Under the pieces are notes generated by a model. The model saw only the letters and a program-made list of their open reading frames with translations. It did not search any database and had not been told where the DNA came from. From the NCBI GenBank assembly GCA_036898135.1, contig CM072523.1:27363523-27427522 (forward strand): a DNA stretch of 64,000 nt, in the 5' to 3' direction. Of the stretch, positions 21,626 to 32,960 are shown one piece after another. The stretch's first letter is position 1, and every line of letters begins with the position of its first letter. This stretch comes from Oncomelania hupensis (taxonomy: Eukaryota > Mollusca > Gastropoda > Littorinimorpha > Pomatiopsidae). The translations under genes and the position numbers were made by a program.

Positions 21626-24600
21626 CGTATGAATTCAATGATTGATGTACAATCAAACTTTATGTGTTAGTTTAATATGATTTACAATCATAGTAAACTT
21701 AAAAGACTTCCAACATACTGGTTTCTTTACTATAATCATTGTTATCATTTCAGATGAATTCAATTACATGTACAATTCTATGTATTTTGTGATTCATGAT
21801 TTATGATCTTCGTAAATAAATGACTATTTTTCTAAATCACAAAATATTATCAATAGTACAAATTTAACACTGCAATAAATATTGCTACTAACTTTATTGT
21901 AATTTAAACAAATTACAATAAATAAAATTATTATTAATTTGATTATGGTACAGAAAAAAAATAGAAAAACAAAATAAAAAGAAAAGACAAGTATCACTAC
22001 CCACTCACCCTAAAAAAGGGGGTGGGGTGGGAGGAAGGGGGGGGGGAATAACATTTTTTTAATTAAATGTAGCCTAAGGCAGCCTAAGCTATTTTTCAAG
22101 CCTAAGTTATTACTATCCAGATTGTATAGTTTTCTTTGCCCACTGCATTAATTTGTGAGATGTATTCACAGGCACTGAATTCAGTAATCCACACTGTGTC
22201 TGTGTGTGTGAACACAGCTCTCCTAGAACAAAATTGCTTGATGTAAAAATTCATCTTAGTGTAGGTCAAGTGGTAGAAGTGTAAGTTCATTTGCCTGTAA
22301 AATTTTACATTGCAACATCTTAGCCCACTGAAGGAGTTTTCTCCAAAGACAAGATTTTATTAATATTACATTCTTCAAGCCATGTTTACCTGATTACAAC
22401 CTTGTTAAGCCACTTAAGGTACAAATGTTTATTATTATTGTAAAAAAAGTCTAAAGATCACTGATCAGTCTATTGTCGTATTGATCCTGAGTGTCTCCTG
22501 CAAGAACAGTAACTGTAAGCAAAGACTTGAAAGAGTTTTGAGTGTGCAGTGACAGGGGCAGTAAGATTTTTGTTTTCTTCAACACCCAATGTCCAATTGT
22601 CACACCAAATGCCTGCAGTTTTGGAAAGGAGCCATTCAGTGGGAAAAAAGACTCAGTTGCTATTCTGGACGTGGAAACCCCAGCTACTGCATGTGTCCAG
22701 CGCTATACTCTATGAAAGGTTAGGGTTTCAGATACTAATCTCCCAAGCCTTTGACATCATGGTCACACCAAGGTGAAAATTAACTCCTTACCCTCCCTTT
22801 TAAATTAGGAGGCCAGTAGAGGGATCCAGTCTCCAAATCTTATTTTATAATTGGGAGGTGGGGACTTTGACGATTAAATCACCTTGGAACGCAGGAAGAT
22901 GGAACAGTAACCAAATATCTGCTGGCCGCTGAAGCCAAAGCAGAATCTCACTGTATCCCAATCAGTAATCAGTATCTTTTAACCCTTTTCCTCAAACATG
23001 GACGGTCTCTTCCCAACCCTTATCTTTTCAACACATCATTAAGAGCAAACTGTGATACTATACCCCAGGAATGAATGCCTTTCATGTTATCCCATACGAT
23101 CCCCCTCCCATCTCACAAGCTTCAGCAAACAATCTATTGTAAGGTATTTCAATCGCCCAGACTGCTGGAAGGGCAGGACAGTTAATTAAGCTTGTCAGGG
23201 CAAGAAAAAACAATATGCTGTTTCTTAAGGAAAAGGTGGGTGTCAGTGTCAGTGTTAATTTGGGAGCCTCTCCCCAAAGAAAACAAGACTCAAATTCAGC
23301 CCCATCAGCTTCAGTGAAAAAATACAATTTAGCTTCTGAAATGAGCAGGTAGGACTCTAGGAGAGGTTGCAAGTTGGGATAAAATTTCTGAACAACTTTC
23401 ACAATGTCAGACAAAGAGACATTGAGCACAATAGCTCTAGATGGCTACAGCTTTAAAAAGCACTACTAATCCTGAGTCAGTGAGTAAGACTGAACATTTC
23501 ATGCAGGTGTGGTCTGAGTACATGTGGGAGACTGAAAAAAAAAGTAATGAATAAACTGAATTATCGGTGCAGTAATTTATTAGAACTTTATTAGCTCCAT
23601 TCTGAGATTCACAGACATGAGCCGGAATTGAATAGGCTCTGAAACCCCGTGTATTGCAAATAATGATTTGGATTATCTTTCAGAATCAAAGACAAACTAA
23701 TTAAGTTTTATGTGAAATAAATACACAACAAGACACAACCAAATTGGTCTCAAAAGTCAATAAAAAGGCTAACAAAACACATAACACCTTCGATTTATAT
23801 ATTTCTTGAGGACAGGTGACAGCTTTAGACATAGTGCAGTAACATTATAAAAATAACAATGAAAATAGGGTTTATAAAATTCTGAGTAAAGAAACATGGC
23901 ACTACAGAAGAAAATGATGTACAAATATTTTTTGGTAGAACTTTGACAAAAGTTTTCATGCATGGGTATGTTTCCCAAACAAATAAAAATATAATACCAC
24001 CAGATTCACTGGACGGTGAAGTGTAATTAGTTTCACAATGCGAGCTCTCTCACCCTATGAATTATTAATAATCCACAGTTTTAGACACACACACAATTTG
24101 ACTCTTGAGGTTCTGCTATTTTGTCTGAACTTGAAATTTTTCACTTCTGCTAAGTTCTTTAGAATGTCTTTTTAAAATTAAAAAAAACCAACCACCTTCA
24201 ATTAGGTCTAAAACATATAAATTTTTACTGATATAAATCATATCTCGTATCACAGCACTCATTAAAAATATCAATAATAACATTTATAAATAAAAAAAGG
24301 AATAATAATATCCTAGTATAAGTGTGTGCAGAGATGCAAAAAAATAACCCACCTTCATTTAATCATTATTTATTTCTTAACAATATGTATCCACATCTAA
24401 ATACAAGTAGTGAGTACTTATTATTTCAAAGTCAAAGGTTAAAAATTGCATAGTTTAACTGCAACATTTTCTCCATTTCACTTTTCAGTGTTTGAAATCA
24501 ATGAAAACCATGATTTTTATAAAAAAATAAAATAAATAATTTCAATAAAAATAGCAAAAATTTTTTTACACATAAGACAAGAGTAGAACTTACACTGTCA

Positions 24601-25219
24601 CTTTCTTATTCATTTTAGCTAGAATAATTAGCTAGTCTATATAATTAGTAATGTCATTAGTAAGTATGAAACACTCAAATTGAATATTGTAAAGATAATT
24701 TACCATGAACAAAAAGAAAAATTGTTGAAGAGGTTCCACCACCCTCTTTGAAACTTCATGCATTTTATGATGTATTGATAAAATATAAATAATTTAGTAA
24801 TAATTAGCAATTAGCAGGAAGTAATTGGAAGTGAAAGGCAAACGTTTTAAAAGGCAAACAATCTCCAATTGAAAATTTTGCTAAAAATTGTTCATAATCA
24901 TAGGAAAGCAATGGTGTCTTCCAACTCCAAAAATGATTCATTCTGGCACATGTACTGATGTAGTGTGTTCGTCTGAGAACCTGCAACTCTAAACGCATTG
25001 CAGGTACTTGCTGCACATAATATCCTCGATTACTACCAGCTTTAAGAACAGTGAAGTTAGAGGCATTATGATGAGAAATCTTAAATATTGTGGTATTAAG
25101 ATTAACGCGTACAGGAGAACTTCTTCCTTCAATAAAGTTAAAAAAAGCAAAGTGCTGCACACTGAAGAGTGGAGTGCATTTCCAATTCCAGCAGACGACA
25201 GAAATTCGAACAAACTTAC
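21626..25219. other. Intergenic or RYK intron, no exon recognised
   Basis: If the exon at 25220-25331 is RYK exon 1, this AT-rich stretch is its first intron on the minus strand. I searched the open frames for later RYK features (rest of WIF domain, transmembrane segment, kinase motifs) and found none with proper splice sites. A 115-codon minus frame at 23082-23429 has no recognisable domain. Confidence 0.4.
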
Positions 25220-25331
25220 CTAATAATCTCCTCGTTTCATCGGCATCCATGTACAAGTTTAGATAAGAAGCTGAAACACAAATATATCCAAAGAAAAACA
25301 AAGTCCCGAGAAGAAAAGAGGGAAGCAGCAT
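25220..25331 (-). CDS. ryk: RYK/Derailed-like Wnt co-receptor, first coding exon only
   Basis: Translation from ATG 25331 gives MLLPSFLLGTLFFFGYICVS, a signal peptide, then ASYLNLYMDADETRRLLG. The last part matches the first strand of the WIF domain of RYK/Derailed receptors (vertebrate consensus LYL-E-E-RRLIG). The exon ends one base into the Gly codon at a good donor (ATTATTAG/GTAAGTTT), as expected for an exon ending at this point of the domain. RYK proteins are Wnt-binding single-pass receptors with an atypical kinase domain, acting in axon guidance and polarity. Only about 38 residues are seen. The longer upstream frame begins with GTG and is not the start. It diverges from CWC15 1.5 kb away. 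Other WIF proteins (WIF1) are less likely but not excluded. Confidence 0.62.
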
Positions 25332-26850
25332 TTTCACCGAAAACGCTGTTATCCTCAGCACACGAACTTCCACACTATTGACATTCCCACCATCGCTGCT
25401 GTTTTTCTTGCAATAATCTCTAACAAAAGTAAAGTAAATATTTTTGGTATCCTATTGCATTATAATTTAAGTTGAATATGAAATTCAGTTAAATAGTTTG
25501 TTTAAAGTATACATTAATATGACGGTTTGATCTGATGACCGCTTTTGTATAAAAGTGATTAAAATTGACTGAGAATCCATTTAGTTAGAGAGTATCAAGT
25601 ATGGCTTCCTGTCGAGATTAAGCAAACGTCGAGAGAAACACACAGTTTGCGAAGTACAGAGAGTGATCGTAGCGCATATTTTTTCTCTTCGGGTATGTTT
25701 TATTGGTTCGGTACTTTTTGTACAACTATTGTAGTATTGATAAACATTTTTCCTGCGCCTTGATTTACTTTTGATGGAGTTTAAACGCTGGGTTTGATCT
25801 TGCATCCACAGACAGTCGTAAAAATACCGTTGTAAATCTAAGACTAATGGGCTAGAGAGCCGTAGTGGTATCAAATGATTCAAACACTGCAGTGGCATTC
25901 ATTATGTATTACTTCACTTGTGAACTTTTATATTTTGGACTATTATGGTTTTTCATTATATATGTGTGATAATTGTATTAGATTACTGATTAGAAATTAC
26001 TATTTAAAATTGTTAAATGACTTCTTCCAGTACGGCTGCAGACACTCACGGAGTCACGATCAACAGACTGATTATTGTTACAATGTTAGTGTTACGCTGG
26101 AGTATTTTTTTTCCTCATATAGATTTACCTAGGATATGTTAGTGTTATGGTAGAGTTTACTTTTTTTCTTGATACAGAGATATAGTGTTACGTTGGAATT
26201 GCTTTGTTTAGCATTGCATAGCATAGTTTGGCCCTCATAATCGATCTTGATGAGAGTCCCAAGACCCAAACCCCTGGCCTCAGTGCCTACCAATTTAGAA
26301 TTTTTTAGACTCCAATTTGGTGGAGTAGATGCTATCCTTAAATAACTTGTCCAGACTATTCTTGAACACATTAAGTGATCCAGCATCCACAGCCTCGGCA
26401 GTCAGGTTATTCCAAAGTGGTTATTAAATTTGCAAGTATTATTAAAAGTTTTAGTAAGTTTCTTGATAAATCTACCACAGTTACTGCTCCTGCTAACTGC
26501 TCATACTCTTAGCCACTAAAACTTTGTACACAATTTACACATGCGGATTTGTAGGATGCCACTGTTATTGTTAATGTCACTGACTCAGTTCTGCAACTGC
26601 AAGCTTCCAAAACCTTACACTTAGAGCCTTCTTAAATGTTGTCATCGAATGAATGAAATAGCAAAGACTAGAACTTAGAAGGTCTGCTTTTAGTATAGTC
26701 TCTATATCTACCTAATGTTTTTACTTTAAAATGCTGTGTTTTGATTTCCTGAGAAACAAATAGTTACAGTATAAACATGTTGCATTTAATAACTAATCAC
26801 TCAGCAGCCTTCTGACAAGGTGCATAATTTGTTATTAACTTTTGTTTCAG
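25332..26850. promoter_or_regulatory. Divergent promoter region between RYK-like gene and CWC15
   Basis: The two genes point away from each other across this 1.5-kb gap. CWC15's coding exon is preceded by a splice acceptor (TTTTGTTTCAG at 26840-26850), so a non-coding first exon of CWC15 must lie in or before this gap; it was not pinpointed. The segment 26220-26430 resembles a decayed dispersed repeat (TTGTCCAGACTATTCTTGAA). No clear TATA box was identified. Confidence 0.35.
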
Positions 26851-26883
26851 CTATAATTTAGGGAAGAGAAATAGATTCTTATC

Positions 26884-27014
26884 ATGACTACCGCAGCACG
26901 CCCCACATGGGATACAGCCCGTGGAGGATCCGGCAAGGGGGAGAGAGACCTTAGCACTCTCTCCAAACAATACTCCAGCAGGGATCTGCCAGCCCACACT
27001 AAGCTCAAATACAG
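26884..27014 (+). CDS. cwc15: cwc15 coding exon 1
   Basis: Exon begins at 26851 after TTTGTTTCAG; ATG at 26884 starts [11 protein letters not shown], the universally conserved CWC15 N-terminus. Ends KLKY plus two bases (AG) at donor AG/GTATTG, phase 2. Confidence 0.93.
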
Positions 27015-30000
27015 GTATTGTCCTTACAACAACTCAGTCAATAGTTAGTACTGCTCAAGTATACTTTCTCAGGCTTTCAAAAATGTGCTAAAAAGTACAG
27101 ATTAATATACAGCAATAGGATAGGGTAAGGACAGGAATAAGGCATTTGGGAACTTTGGAACTTCTTGAAATAAATGGTTTCTTGATCGTTTAGAGGAAGA
27201 TCCATTTTGTTTGATTCTTTATTTGTTTCTCCAGTCAGTGATTACTTATTAACAGTTGGTTTTTAAAAAAAAAATTGTGTTTTGTTTGTCCAGAAGTGAT
27301 TATTATATGAAGTGCAGAATCACCTTTTTGGTAGTCTGTTCTACAGTAACAACATCCTTAGATTTGTTCGCATTGAGCATTAGCAGGTCTGAAAATGGCG
27401 ACTAATTTAGTCGCCATGGCTAGTGAAAAAATAAATTGGCGACTAAAAAAAAAACTTTAGTCGCCAAATGCGAGTGCGCTAAAATGAACTTTTTATTTAG
27501 TTTGGCTAGTAAAATTTTTAGTTTGGCTAGTACAATTTTTAAGTTACTAGCCAAAGGCTAGTGGGACATTTTTTTCATTTTCAGGGCTGATTAGTTAAGG
27601 AAAAAAAAAGTATGTGTTTAGCATCCTTCAGTGTAAATTTAGTAATGAAGCATAAATTTGTCGCACCACAGGCAAGATGGTCAGGGCACAGAGCAGGAAC
27701 TGCGTGGCCGTGACTTCGTCGAGAGTTGGAGAACTGGGAACGCACTGCCCGCGAAAAGAGAGACAAACATCGAGGTAAAGACTTGTCTTTTCCACAATAC
27801 AATACAATATGTACATTACAATACAAAATGCCTTGTCTACACAGTGCAGCACAATTAACATTTACAATGTAACCACGCCCTTTTATTTTTTATATTATTA
27901 TGACTCATATGCTGTACTAACATACTATTTTTGTAAAATGTTAACGCCATGTTTTCCCTGACAGATTCCTCCAACAGCAGCAGCAGCAGCAGCAAGCGAC
28001 CACGTTTGGAGCAGATCCCTGCTGCTAACCTTGATGCAGATGATCCAATAGATGATGAGGATGACGACGAGGTAATTTGTTTTTAACCTTCAGGGAAGCT
28101 TACAATTATTCATTGTTTTTTTTTTTAGCAGCTTGTGATACTTTTTGTAAAGTGATCATTGTCAATTTATCTAAAGTTATGAACTGGGAAATGTGATAAG
28201 CAGATGCAAGACCTTGCTTCAATTACCTCCCTTTGAACATTTTCCAGCTGTGTTCGTATGGGGCATTTCATTTTAACCCTGCATTAATTAATGAACTTTC
28301 AATATCAGCAACTATTCATAAATATTGCTGGAGTTTCCTCCTCAACCTTGTTTCTTAATAATAATAATAATAATTAATATATAATGTGGTATGTAACTTT
28401 GCCTAGATAATTCAGTTTAGTGATAAACAACATGCAGGGTTTGATAGTTCAATTGGATGTTGAACCTTGCTCTTTGTCATATATGTTGCAAAATGAATTT
28501 ATTTTAAGATAATGTCCTAGCCTGTATTTTATGACTATCCAATCCCATAACTCGAAAGTTGGGGCGGCACCACAGATGATCGTTAATCAGCGTACTCCCA
28601 TCTTTCTCTGTCCTCAGCAACCCTGATGGCTTCGGTCAGTGTCAAGCCAGTCCATTCTCGAATGTTGTCCTCCCACCTCTTTTTCTGTCTTCCTTTTCTT
28701 CTACTTCCTTGCACCGTACCTTGCAGGATGGTCTTTGCAAGGCCTGATGATCTGGTGATGTGGCCATACCATCGGAGTTACCATTTCTTCACCACTGTGA
28801 GCATGTCATCGTGTTGTCCAATGGCTTGTTTGATGGTCTGTTGGACTTCGTTGTTGGTGATCCCAGAAGTCTTCTGTACCACCTCATCTCCATTCTTCGT
28901 GTTCTTCATTGTAAGTCTGCTGTGAGGGTCCATGTTTCGCAAGCGTATAGGAAGATGGAGATGACAAGGGAGCACAGCAACCTTACCTTGGGGTGTAGAC
29001 TGATGGTCCTCTCTTTTCAAAAGGGCTTCAGCCTTGTCAGGGCAGCAGTTGTTTGTACTATCACTGGGTTCGGGCACTGAATAGAATAGACCCAACATTT
29101 CCCGGCATGTCGTAAAAGGCGACTAACAGGGGTGATGTCATGGCGATTTGGGCGAAAGTCTTCTATACAGAAGTCACCGACCAGGGCGGAGAAACCTTAT
29201 GTTACTATAGGTTCAACAACAAAGTGCTTGGGGCCAAGGCGAGCCTCACTGTACTACTGGATTTTGGCTGTGGTCAACAGCCTGGAGAGGATTGGGCCTC
29301 GCTGGGTCTTTCTTGCCCAGAAAACACCGTATGATGAAAAGAATCGCTCACTCCATACAGGATCGGTCGCCGCTCGGGTCTTCAATTTATGACTACAATT
29401 TTTTAGTGTTTTTTAACATTTTTATTAACTAAGGATTGCTTTTGTTATCTACAGAGATGTTCTTGTAACTTAACCGGAGCATGACCTTTACATATATTTA
29501 TTATGCAGGTTGAGGAGGACTCTGATGAGGACGACACTGCAGAGCTGCTGGCCGAACTTCAGAAAATCAAGAAAGAGAGAGCAGCAGAGAAGGCAAAATT
29601 GGTGAGCCCTCTATCCGTTGAACCATAATGATGAATAATGAGTTTGGCTGGGATGATGAAGTTTGAATCATGAATGCTTGGTTTTAAGCATAAATTTAAC
29701 ACAGATTTGTAAAGTTCAGTAGTATGTATATAATTTAAAGTCGTTTTTTGGGTGGAAATGCTGATGATGTTCAAGTTTACACATTTATTTAGGGCTCTAG
29801 CCTTCTGAGGCGCTTTTAGCCAAGTAGGACAAACACATCATCATAGACAAAGCAGGATCAAGTTTTTATTTCGCATGCCTACACCTCCAAAGAACTGCTG
29901 ACGGCAGAGTTGGAGTTTTAAACCTTGATCTTGTTACTGTGTATGTCCTGTGTGACCAGTTTGTTATAAATAGGCCTAGGCTTAGTAATTGTGGCTGTAA

Positions 30001-30810
30001 AGAGATCATTTTATCGAGATTATATATTAGTGGGGCATAGCGTGTTTATGAATATGATTGATTGATGTATTGATGAACAGGATGCAGAAAGGAAGATTGA
30101 AGAGGAGCGCATTCGAACAGAGAACATCCTGAAGGGCAATCCACTGTTGGGTCAGGCTGGTGGGGGTGGTCAAGACAAGTCAGAGTTCAAAGTCAAACGC
30201 AGGTGAGCACAATGCTTTTACATTTGATATTTGTGTGTGTCAAGCGCAGAGATAGAGAGAGAGTCAGAGAGGGGCAGACAAGAAAATGGCCTTTATATTA
30301 GATCCTGTTCTCAAACTAGTACTGTATCTTCTTCTACCTCCTCTTCTCTTTTTAAACTTCAACTTGTCTTTTTTTCTAAGTTTTCATGTATCACGTGATG
30401 ACATCCAGCGCTTTTCTCGGCAGTCTGTTCCACGGATTGTGTATAGTATCATTAAAAAGCTTGACTTGTTTGGTCTGGCTATTGTGTACTAGATCTATGC
30501 CTACCCCACCATATAGTGTGACCTGTATGTTGTGTATGCATGTCTGTGTTTTATTCATTGATCATGTTCAAGGTACATTTTATTTTCTAAAACAACAAAA
30601 ACAATGTATATATTTATTTATCCTATTTTTATTTTGGGATATTTACAATTTCTTTGTTTTTAAAAAAATGATCTGTGTTGCAGATGGGACGATGATGTTG
30701 TGTTTAAGAACTGTGCCAAGGGAGAGGACTCGCGCAAGTCCCGAGGTTTCATCAACGACACACTGCGATCAGAATTTCACAAAAAGTTTATGGAAAAATA
30801 TGTCAAGTGA
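26884..30810 (+). CDS. cwc15: CWC15 spliceosome-associated protein (whole gene, six coding exons)
   Basis: Coding exons: 26884-27014, 27672-27774, 27965-28071, 29509-29601, 30081-30202, 30684-30810. The product matches human CWC15 end to end: [20 protein letters not shown] at the start, [14 protein letters not shown], the [18 protein letters not shown] motif, an acidic stretch, the coiled-coil-like [18 protein letters not shown], and the invariant C-terminus [14 protein letters not shown]...[11 protein letters not shown]. Family knowledge: CWC15 is a small, largely disordered component of the Prp19/CDC5L (NTC) complex in the catalytic spliceosome, nuclear. All splice sites are GT-AG. Phases agree across all exons except 27672-27774, which is one base short. 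A LINE fragment sits in the intron after 28071, and a MITE-like element in the first coding intron. Confidence 0.93.
27389..27584. mobile_element. MITE-like element in cwc15 intron
   Basis: Ends in CTGAAAATG and the inverse CATTTTCAG. The inside is made of short palindromes: GGCGACTAATTTAGTCGCC, a second arm pair TTGGCGACTAAA...TTTAGTCGCCAA, and TTTGGCTAGTA-type units. No coding capacity. A target duplication could not be identified. Confidence 0.5.
27672..27774 (+). CDS. cwc15: cwc15 coding exon 2, with apparent 1-base deletion
   Basis: The frame entering from exon 1 reads [16 protein letters not shown], as in CWC15. The conserved continuation [19 protein letters not shown] is present immediately after but in another frame; the break is at GACTTCGTCGAGAG (about 27710-27722). 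The next exon starts with two bases and needs phase 1 here, but 103 bases gives phase 0; one extra base would satisfy it. This is a base-level error in the sequence or a real frameshift allele. Read literally, the frame goes through [11 protein letters not shown] and loses the family sequence. Confidence 0.88.
27965..28071 (+). CDS. cwc15: cwc15 coding exon 3
   Basis: After CCCTGACAG; reads [20 protein letters not shown] then [15 protein letters not shown], ends phase 0 at GAG/GTAATT. An (AGC)n run encodes the poly-Ser tract. Confidence 0.93.
28553..29060 (-). mobile_element. Truncated non-LTR retrotransposon, copy 3, in cwc15 intron
   Basis: The minus strand carries the same LINE C-terminal region and 3' UTR as copies 1 and 4: AACTTTCGAGTTATGGGATT tail, then the [15 protein letters not shown] block, then [16 protein letters not shown]. 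Frameshifted and dead. The right edge at about 29060 runs into an unrelated repeat (GGCATGTCGTAAAAGGCGAC). Confidence 0.8.
29061..29400. repeat. Unclassified dispersed-repeat-like segment
   Basis: GGCATGTCGTAAAAGGCGAC at about 29104, and an open frame reading [20 protein letters not shown], sit between the LINE and ordinary intron. It looks like transposon-derived DNA, not a cwc15 exon; boundaries and family not determined. Confidence 0.3.
29509..29601 (+). CDS. cwc15: cwc15 coding exon 4
   Basis: Follows TTATTATGCAG; encodes [20 protein letters not shown] then [11 protein letters not shown], 31 codons, phase 0 at both ends; donor TTG/GTGAGC. Confidence 0.93.
30081..30202 (+). CDS. cwc15: cwc15 coding exon 5
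   Basis: Follows GATGAACAG; encodes [20 protein letters not shown], then [20 protein letters not shown], ending two bases into the next codon at AG/GTGAGC. Confidence 0.93.
30684..30810 (+). CDS. cwc15: cwc15 coding exon 6, C-terminus and stop
   Basis: Follows CTGTGTTGCAG; reads [20 protein letters not shown], then [22 protein letters not shown] and TGA at 30808-30810. This is the most conserved part of the family. Confidence 0.95.
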
Positions 30811-32960
30811 GACCAAAGGTGATGATGTGTCGCGACTTTGTCTTAAGTGTGAAGACTTTTGACTTTTTTGGAATGGGATCAGAAAACAACAAGTGACGTT
30901 GGGACAAGGTTCCAGAATTTTATGCTGTCAAAAATTACCATGAAAGTTTCCACACGGGTTACGAGCTTTTTAGGCAACCGACGTGTGTCTCTTTAAATTT
31001 CGTCAGGGTTATGTTACTGTTTGGTTCATAGAGTAAACACTACCAGGACTATTTGACTTTTGTTGAGTGAAAAGTGTGGTCTTTAGCTGTGAATAGTTTG
31101 GATTTTAAAATAGAATTGAATAGCTGTACTGAATTTTATTTGTTAAAAAAAAGTCTTGTTAAAGTAGACACTATATGATCAGTCCAGAAGTAAAGGATAA
31201 TTTTAGTGTCAGTATTAGGTTTTGCAAACTGCTTTGTGACTGCAAGTGTTTGGATTTGTTGATACTGTGTGGAGATGGGAGAGGTTGTGAGTGTGGGTTA
31301 AGGGGGATGGGGAGGACTGCTTGTGGGTGTAAATAGGTTTTTGTATTTTATTGTTAGGCGTGACATTTTAATTGAGACCTTTAATTTTGGAGGCCCAGGG
31401 GTCATTTCTGAGATTCGCGCAGAACCGTTATGAAAATTGAGGGGGAGGGAGGGGGAGGTTTTATTTTATGTTATCTTGAGCAGACGATTTTTATTCCCAC
31501 AGCATATTATCATCAAATTGCTCAGAGGTTTTAATAGTAATATCGAGCTATTTGAGAACGGCGCTCTTACTATTCGATACGCTACCTGTGTGGCTTCGAA
31601 GTTTTTAAACGAACCGTTTGAGAATTCCAGTTCCGGTATATGTGTGCCTTCTTGTCATCATCAACATGCCGTTTCGGAATTGAAACTGAGTGACAAAGCT
31701 CTTACGAGAGATTTAGTCAAGAAAGGAAATGTCAAAACTTTGGATTTGGAAGTGGATTGAGGAGTCCGTGAAACTTTTTTTTAAAACCCAATCTTGCACC
31801 ACAAGTCTTTTATTTCTATTACATGTGCATTCATGAGCAAGGGTTGAATAGAGTTGAGAGACAGCAATTCAGAACACCTACATTTTCAGTATTTTATTCT
31901 TCTTAATTTTAATAAATTTATTTGTAATTATATGAACTACTAAATAATACCATCTGCTTATGTTCAAATATACACCCAAACAACCATCAGCACAGCTTCA
32001 GTGTTTGACTGTGATTATAAATGATTGGTGACAACACAATGTGCTGCTTTTCACAGCTCAGGTGTCAGGAGAGATACTTTTTCAATCAGAAATATGAAAA
32101 ACGTTCAGCTTCATTTGCCTCTTAAACCTCCTCCACAAGGGGTTTCACTTCTTGACCCAACTGGGGACCTACGCCGGCCTCCAGACCCCCGCTAAATTTT
32201 CAGTTAATTTAAATCCTTCAATTTGAACTAGAAAATCAGTACTGAATTGAGGGAGTGCGAGTACGACAGGGGTAGTACTTCTGATTTAAAAGTCAAAGTA
32301 GCTGATTGATGCTTTCAGCATTTTCCATGCCCATCAGTGTTAAGGTATAAACAATCGCCACTTTTAAAATAACAGTGTCACCTGGAATTTGACTGGAGTG
32401 TACAGTATATAATCTTACTGTGAGTTTGTCGACTATTTTATACATATGTATGATGCTTGAATGAGTTTTGCAAGTCTTGTAGCTGAATTAAATGTGAATG
32501 AATATCCAATGTTTTTGTATGTTTTATTTTTGACTCCGATGTGTGTGCAGCAATATAAGTAAATGTACTCACCCCATTTTTTAATTTTTGTAGGAGAGGG
32601 TACATCTTTAATTCTTTGTCTTGTACAAACTTCAGGAGGTAAAGTTCTTTGCATTTGTGTACGAAGATTAAAACTTGTTAATGGAAAGAGAAATCAAGAG
32701 AAAGTTGGTGGGGAGACAATGGAAGACAAGAAAACAGGTCAACACTCCAACTTCACCAACACTAGCACATTAGTAATTCGGATTTGGCATGAAACTGTAT
32801 TGAAAAATGATACCATCAATGTTGGATTATTTACATGATGAATATCCAGCAATGTATTTACATAACGAATATTCATCAGCAGGAGCAACGGAATAAATAA
32901 GACCCACAAAACAATGGATGATGATTCAATAAATTAATGGAAAAACACAATTTATTTGCT
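30811..32960 (+). other. cwc15 3' UTR and intergenic DNA up to the convergent gene
   Basis: No further coding signal. Possible polyadenylation hexamers on the plus strand include AATAAA within TTTAATAAATTTA at about 31909. The frame at 31437-31760 starts from a non-ATG region and shows no domain. Confidence 0.4.

Noticed and set aside
23082..23429. 115-codon minus frame in the putative RYK intron as a missing RYK exon
   Set aside because: No similarity to WIF, transmembrane or kinase parts and no fitting splice sites.
24804..25219. Open frame continuing from the RYK exon into the intron, containing NASNFTVLK, similar to a late WIF-domain motif
   Set aside because: It reads straight through a strong donor, the intervening WIF sequence does not match, the order and spacing are wrong, and no good acceptor precedes the motif. 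Treated as chance.
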